Below are positions 58,201 to 60,000 of a stretch of DNA of 60,000 nt, piece by piece; position 1 is the first letter of the stretch; each line of letters begins with the position of its first letter. This DNA is from Hydractinia symbiolongicarpus. Lineage: Eukaryota > Cnidaria > Hydrozoa > Anthoathecata > Hydractiniidae. The position numbers and the translations under genes are program-made. The stretch is from the NCBI RefSeq assembly GCF_029227915.1, contig NC_079887.1:22815650-22875649 (forward strand), given 5' to 3'. The notes beneath the pieces are model-generated. The model was not told the DNA's origin and searched no databases. It worked only from the letters and a program-made list of their open reading frames with translations.

Positions 58201-59831
58201 ATTTTCAGATAGTTTATGTCTAAATACACACTGTAAATTTATATTAATTGAGCTATCTAAAAGTCAAGGTAGCAAATATAAATTCAATTGCAACAAACGA
58301 CAGGAGCTGTCAGGCTTCACCATATAAACGTTATTGTGTTTAATGTGCATTTCTTATATACACTTACAGCGGCTGTTTCTCCTATGTCCTGCGAAGCAAC
58401 TGAATTTGGATGCTGTTGGGATAAAATTAGCATTTCAGGACCTTTTGGCAAAGGGTGCCCAGGTAAAAAAATTTTATTTAGACTAAATTCTAATTTAATT
58501 AAATTTTGTTCATGTGCTGAAGTTTTTATGATTTAATTTGTTTTTGTATGTTTAGAATGCAAGGACAAATTGGATCGATGTCCGAAAGCGAAAAAATACT
58601 GCAATTTGGTTGAAATACAACGATCTTGTCCAGTTACATGTCAAGTGAAAGATTGTTTCAAAGGTATGAGCTATGTACTTCATTTCTTGATAACACAATA
58701 TGTTGCCTCCACGATAATATTTTTCGCACATCCCGCGACTTTTTTTTTCCGTTTTGGCTTTTGACAATAGACCCATCCGCGAAGATTAATATTCGTGAAA
58801 GTTTTTAGAAAAGCCCACTCAAAATTCGGGAAATCTTTAAAAATAGAAGTTCTTAACGATATATTATATCCATCGTCACTTTTAATATATCGTAATCATT
58901 TGTTTTCTTCTGAAAATAATTTGAATGATATCTTTATGATTTGTAATTCGCGCAAATAAATCCATTCCTTTTTGAAAATATTTCGAAAAAATTAATCTCA
59001 TTACTAATTTTACAATTTTACAAAATCCCACATATAAGGCACGTACAAATGTTTATCATAGGTAATTGTTACGATGATCCAAGCCAAGCAGCTTACTGTG
59101 ATCTTTTCAAAAAAGGAGGTTTCTGTGTGATCGACAAACCTTTGATGAAGCAGTTTTGTAGAAGGACATGTGATTTGTGCGAAGGTAGGTCGCCTTGTAT
59201 CACAGAATGTAGTCTCTTTTTTTTTCAAAGCAACATATATACAATTCTCCTGCCATAAAGATCCAAACTCTCTTAACCCTGTCCTTTTAAACATAGCTTT
59301 ACCTGCGAAAAGATCGAATTCATTTATTTCTCGGGAATTTATTTTCTCGAATATGCTTGTTCCGTAACTAAAGGGAGGTTGAAAAATTTTAAATTCAGAC
59401 AGTTTAGATGAATTCACATTTTAGATTTGGACAAAAAATGCTTTTTAAAAATGGTGTTTTATAATTGAGACTAAATAGCTATAAAAATGCAGAATTAATT
59501 CACGAATCAGTAAATAAAAAAAACCACGCGAATTTTATTTTCTTGAGGAACTTAATTTCACGAATGAGACGCCAAGTCAAAAAATTCGCGAAAATTTCTG
59601 ACATTAGAGTAGTCATTTCCTGGAATTATATATTCTTAAATGCGTCATTCTTTGGTTACCATAGAATCTACGTCATCCTCTTCAAAAGTTATCCAGGCGA
59701 AAAAAAATGATGATGACGATTTGATGTCCATGCTTAAGAAAGAAGTCAATGATGACAGCGCACAAAAGAAAAAAGAAACAGCAGATCAAGCTTTGTTGGA
59801 TATATTGCTCAAAGAACACGTGAAAGAGTAA
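55277..59831 (+). CDS. Secreted protein with three ShKT domains
   Basis: Seven exons: 55277-55388, 56835-56849, 57582-57686, 58370-58462, 58556-58663, 59062-59184, 59665-59831; 240 aa. Every intron is phase 1. Exon 1 encodes a signal peptide (MKSLLVLFALFALFFIVDG). Exon 2 is only 15 nt. Exons 3, 5 and 6 each encode one six-cysteine ShKT domain with the C-x3-C-x(2-4)-C ending. Exon 4 encodes a four-cysteine FGCC...GCP cassette similar to short modules in papilin-like proteins. The last exon is an acidic/lysine-rich tail (DDDD). ShKT domains occur in cnidarian toxins but also in many extracellular matrix and protease-associated proteins. Three domains plus a charged tail do not by themselves indicate venom, and I make no toxin claim. 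Confidence 0.85.
56411..56641 (+). mobile_element. tRNA-derived SINE, copy 2 (in ShKT gene intron 1)
   Basis: The head CCTCGTGGTTTTAAAGTTCG with B box GGTTCGGTCC at 56456-56465, body GTATGTTTAGCAAGTG and GCCACAGCTAC, and tail GTAGCTATATCCTGTATAAA TATTTGGA match the copy at 26650. It has an extra internal segment around 56530-56580. Confidence 0.75.
57692..57726. repeat. (GTTT)n microsatellite
   Basis: Eight or so GTTT units immediately after the donor of ShKT exon 3, in the intron. Confidence 0.9.
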
Positions 59832-60000
59832 CAACAAAACATTTGAACTTGAAAGGAGAGATGAATTTAAAGTAAAGCGAGAGAAAATTTGTAAGATAGA
59901 ATTGTAGATAACATTTTTATAAGTAAAATGTGGCAGTCGAGTGTGTCATCGTGCAATGTCAATATTGCTACGTCCTGAATTTTTAAACTGAACTTTTAAG

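Noticed and set aside
55277-59831. Calling the ShKT protein a venom toxin
   Set aside because: ShKT domains are widespread in non-toxic secreted proteins; nothing in the sequence distinguishes a toxin role.

Overview
The window is AT-rich animal DNA with spliced genes, canonical GT/AG introns and many transposon remnants. The gene content (Ran, ARMC5, VMP1, a secreted ShKT-domain protein) and the repeats (Penelope-type GIY-YIG, SWIM/Mutator-like remnants, P2X7-tail-like cysteine cluster, THAP) fit an invertebrate metazoan. A cnidarian, possibly a hydrozoan, is my best inference; no rRNA or mitochondrial marker confirms it.

Layout. 1-1192: last two exons of Ran (+). 2.7-4.7 kb: decayed Mutator-like transposase (-) and SAP/SWIM gene (+), facing away from each other. 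4921-5875: end of a Helitron-like element joined to about 858 bp of perfect (GACA)n. 7700-12907: ARMC5 (-), five exons. 13314-21148: an apparently complete 7.8-kb DNA transposon with 22-bp terminal inverted repeats, a TAA target duplication and two spliced genes (a DDE transposase of the ISAzo13/Zator kind, and a protein with a chromo/Tudor-like N-terminus and BEN-like C-terminus). 22-28 kb: Penelope fragment, MITEs and a SINE. 28178-33980: a two-exon gene for a 1,759-residue repeat-rich protein that I do not recognise. 36.0-36.9 kb: P2X7-tail-like fragment (+) and THAP-domain gene fragment (-). 39490-46917: VMP1 (+) in 14 exons, with an N-terminal SAP-like segment. 48101-51281: ankyrin-repeat protein (+). 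55277-59831: secreted protein with three ShKT domains (+), seven exons, every intron in phase 1.

Exon structures were built by hand from splice consensus and reading-frame phase. Phase closes exactly for Ran, ARMC5, the two transposon genes, the repeat-rich gene, VMP1, the ankyrin gene and the ShKT gene. There is no transcript evidence.

The host genes have unrelated roles (nuclear transport, BTB/armadillo adaptor, autophagy/ER lipid scrambling, secretion) and show no operon-like logic. The strongest candidate for a little-described system is the two-gene transposon at 13314-21148. Next are the Helitron-like family linked to GACA repeats, the SAP-VMP1 arrangement and the repeat-rich gene.
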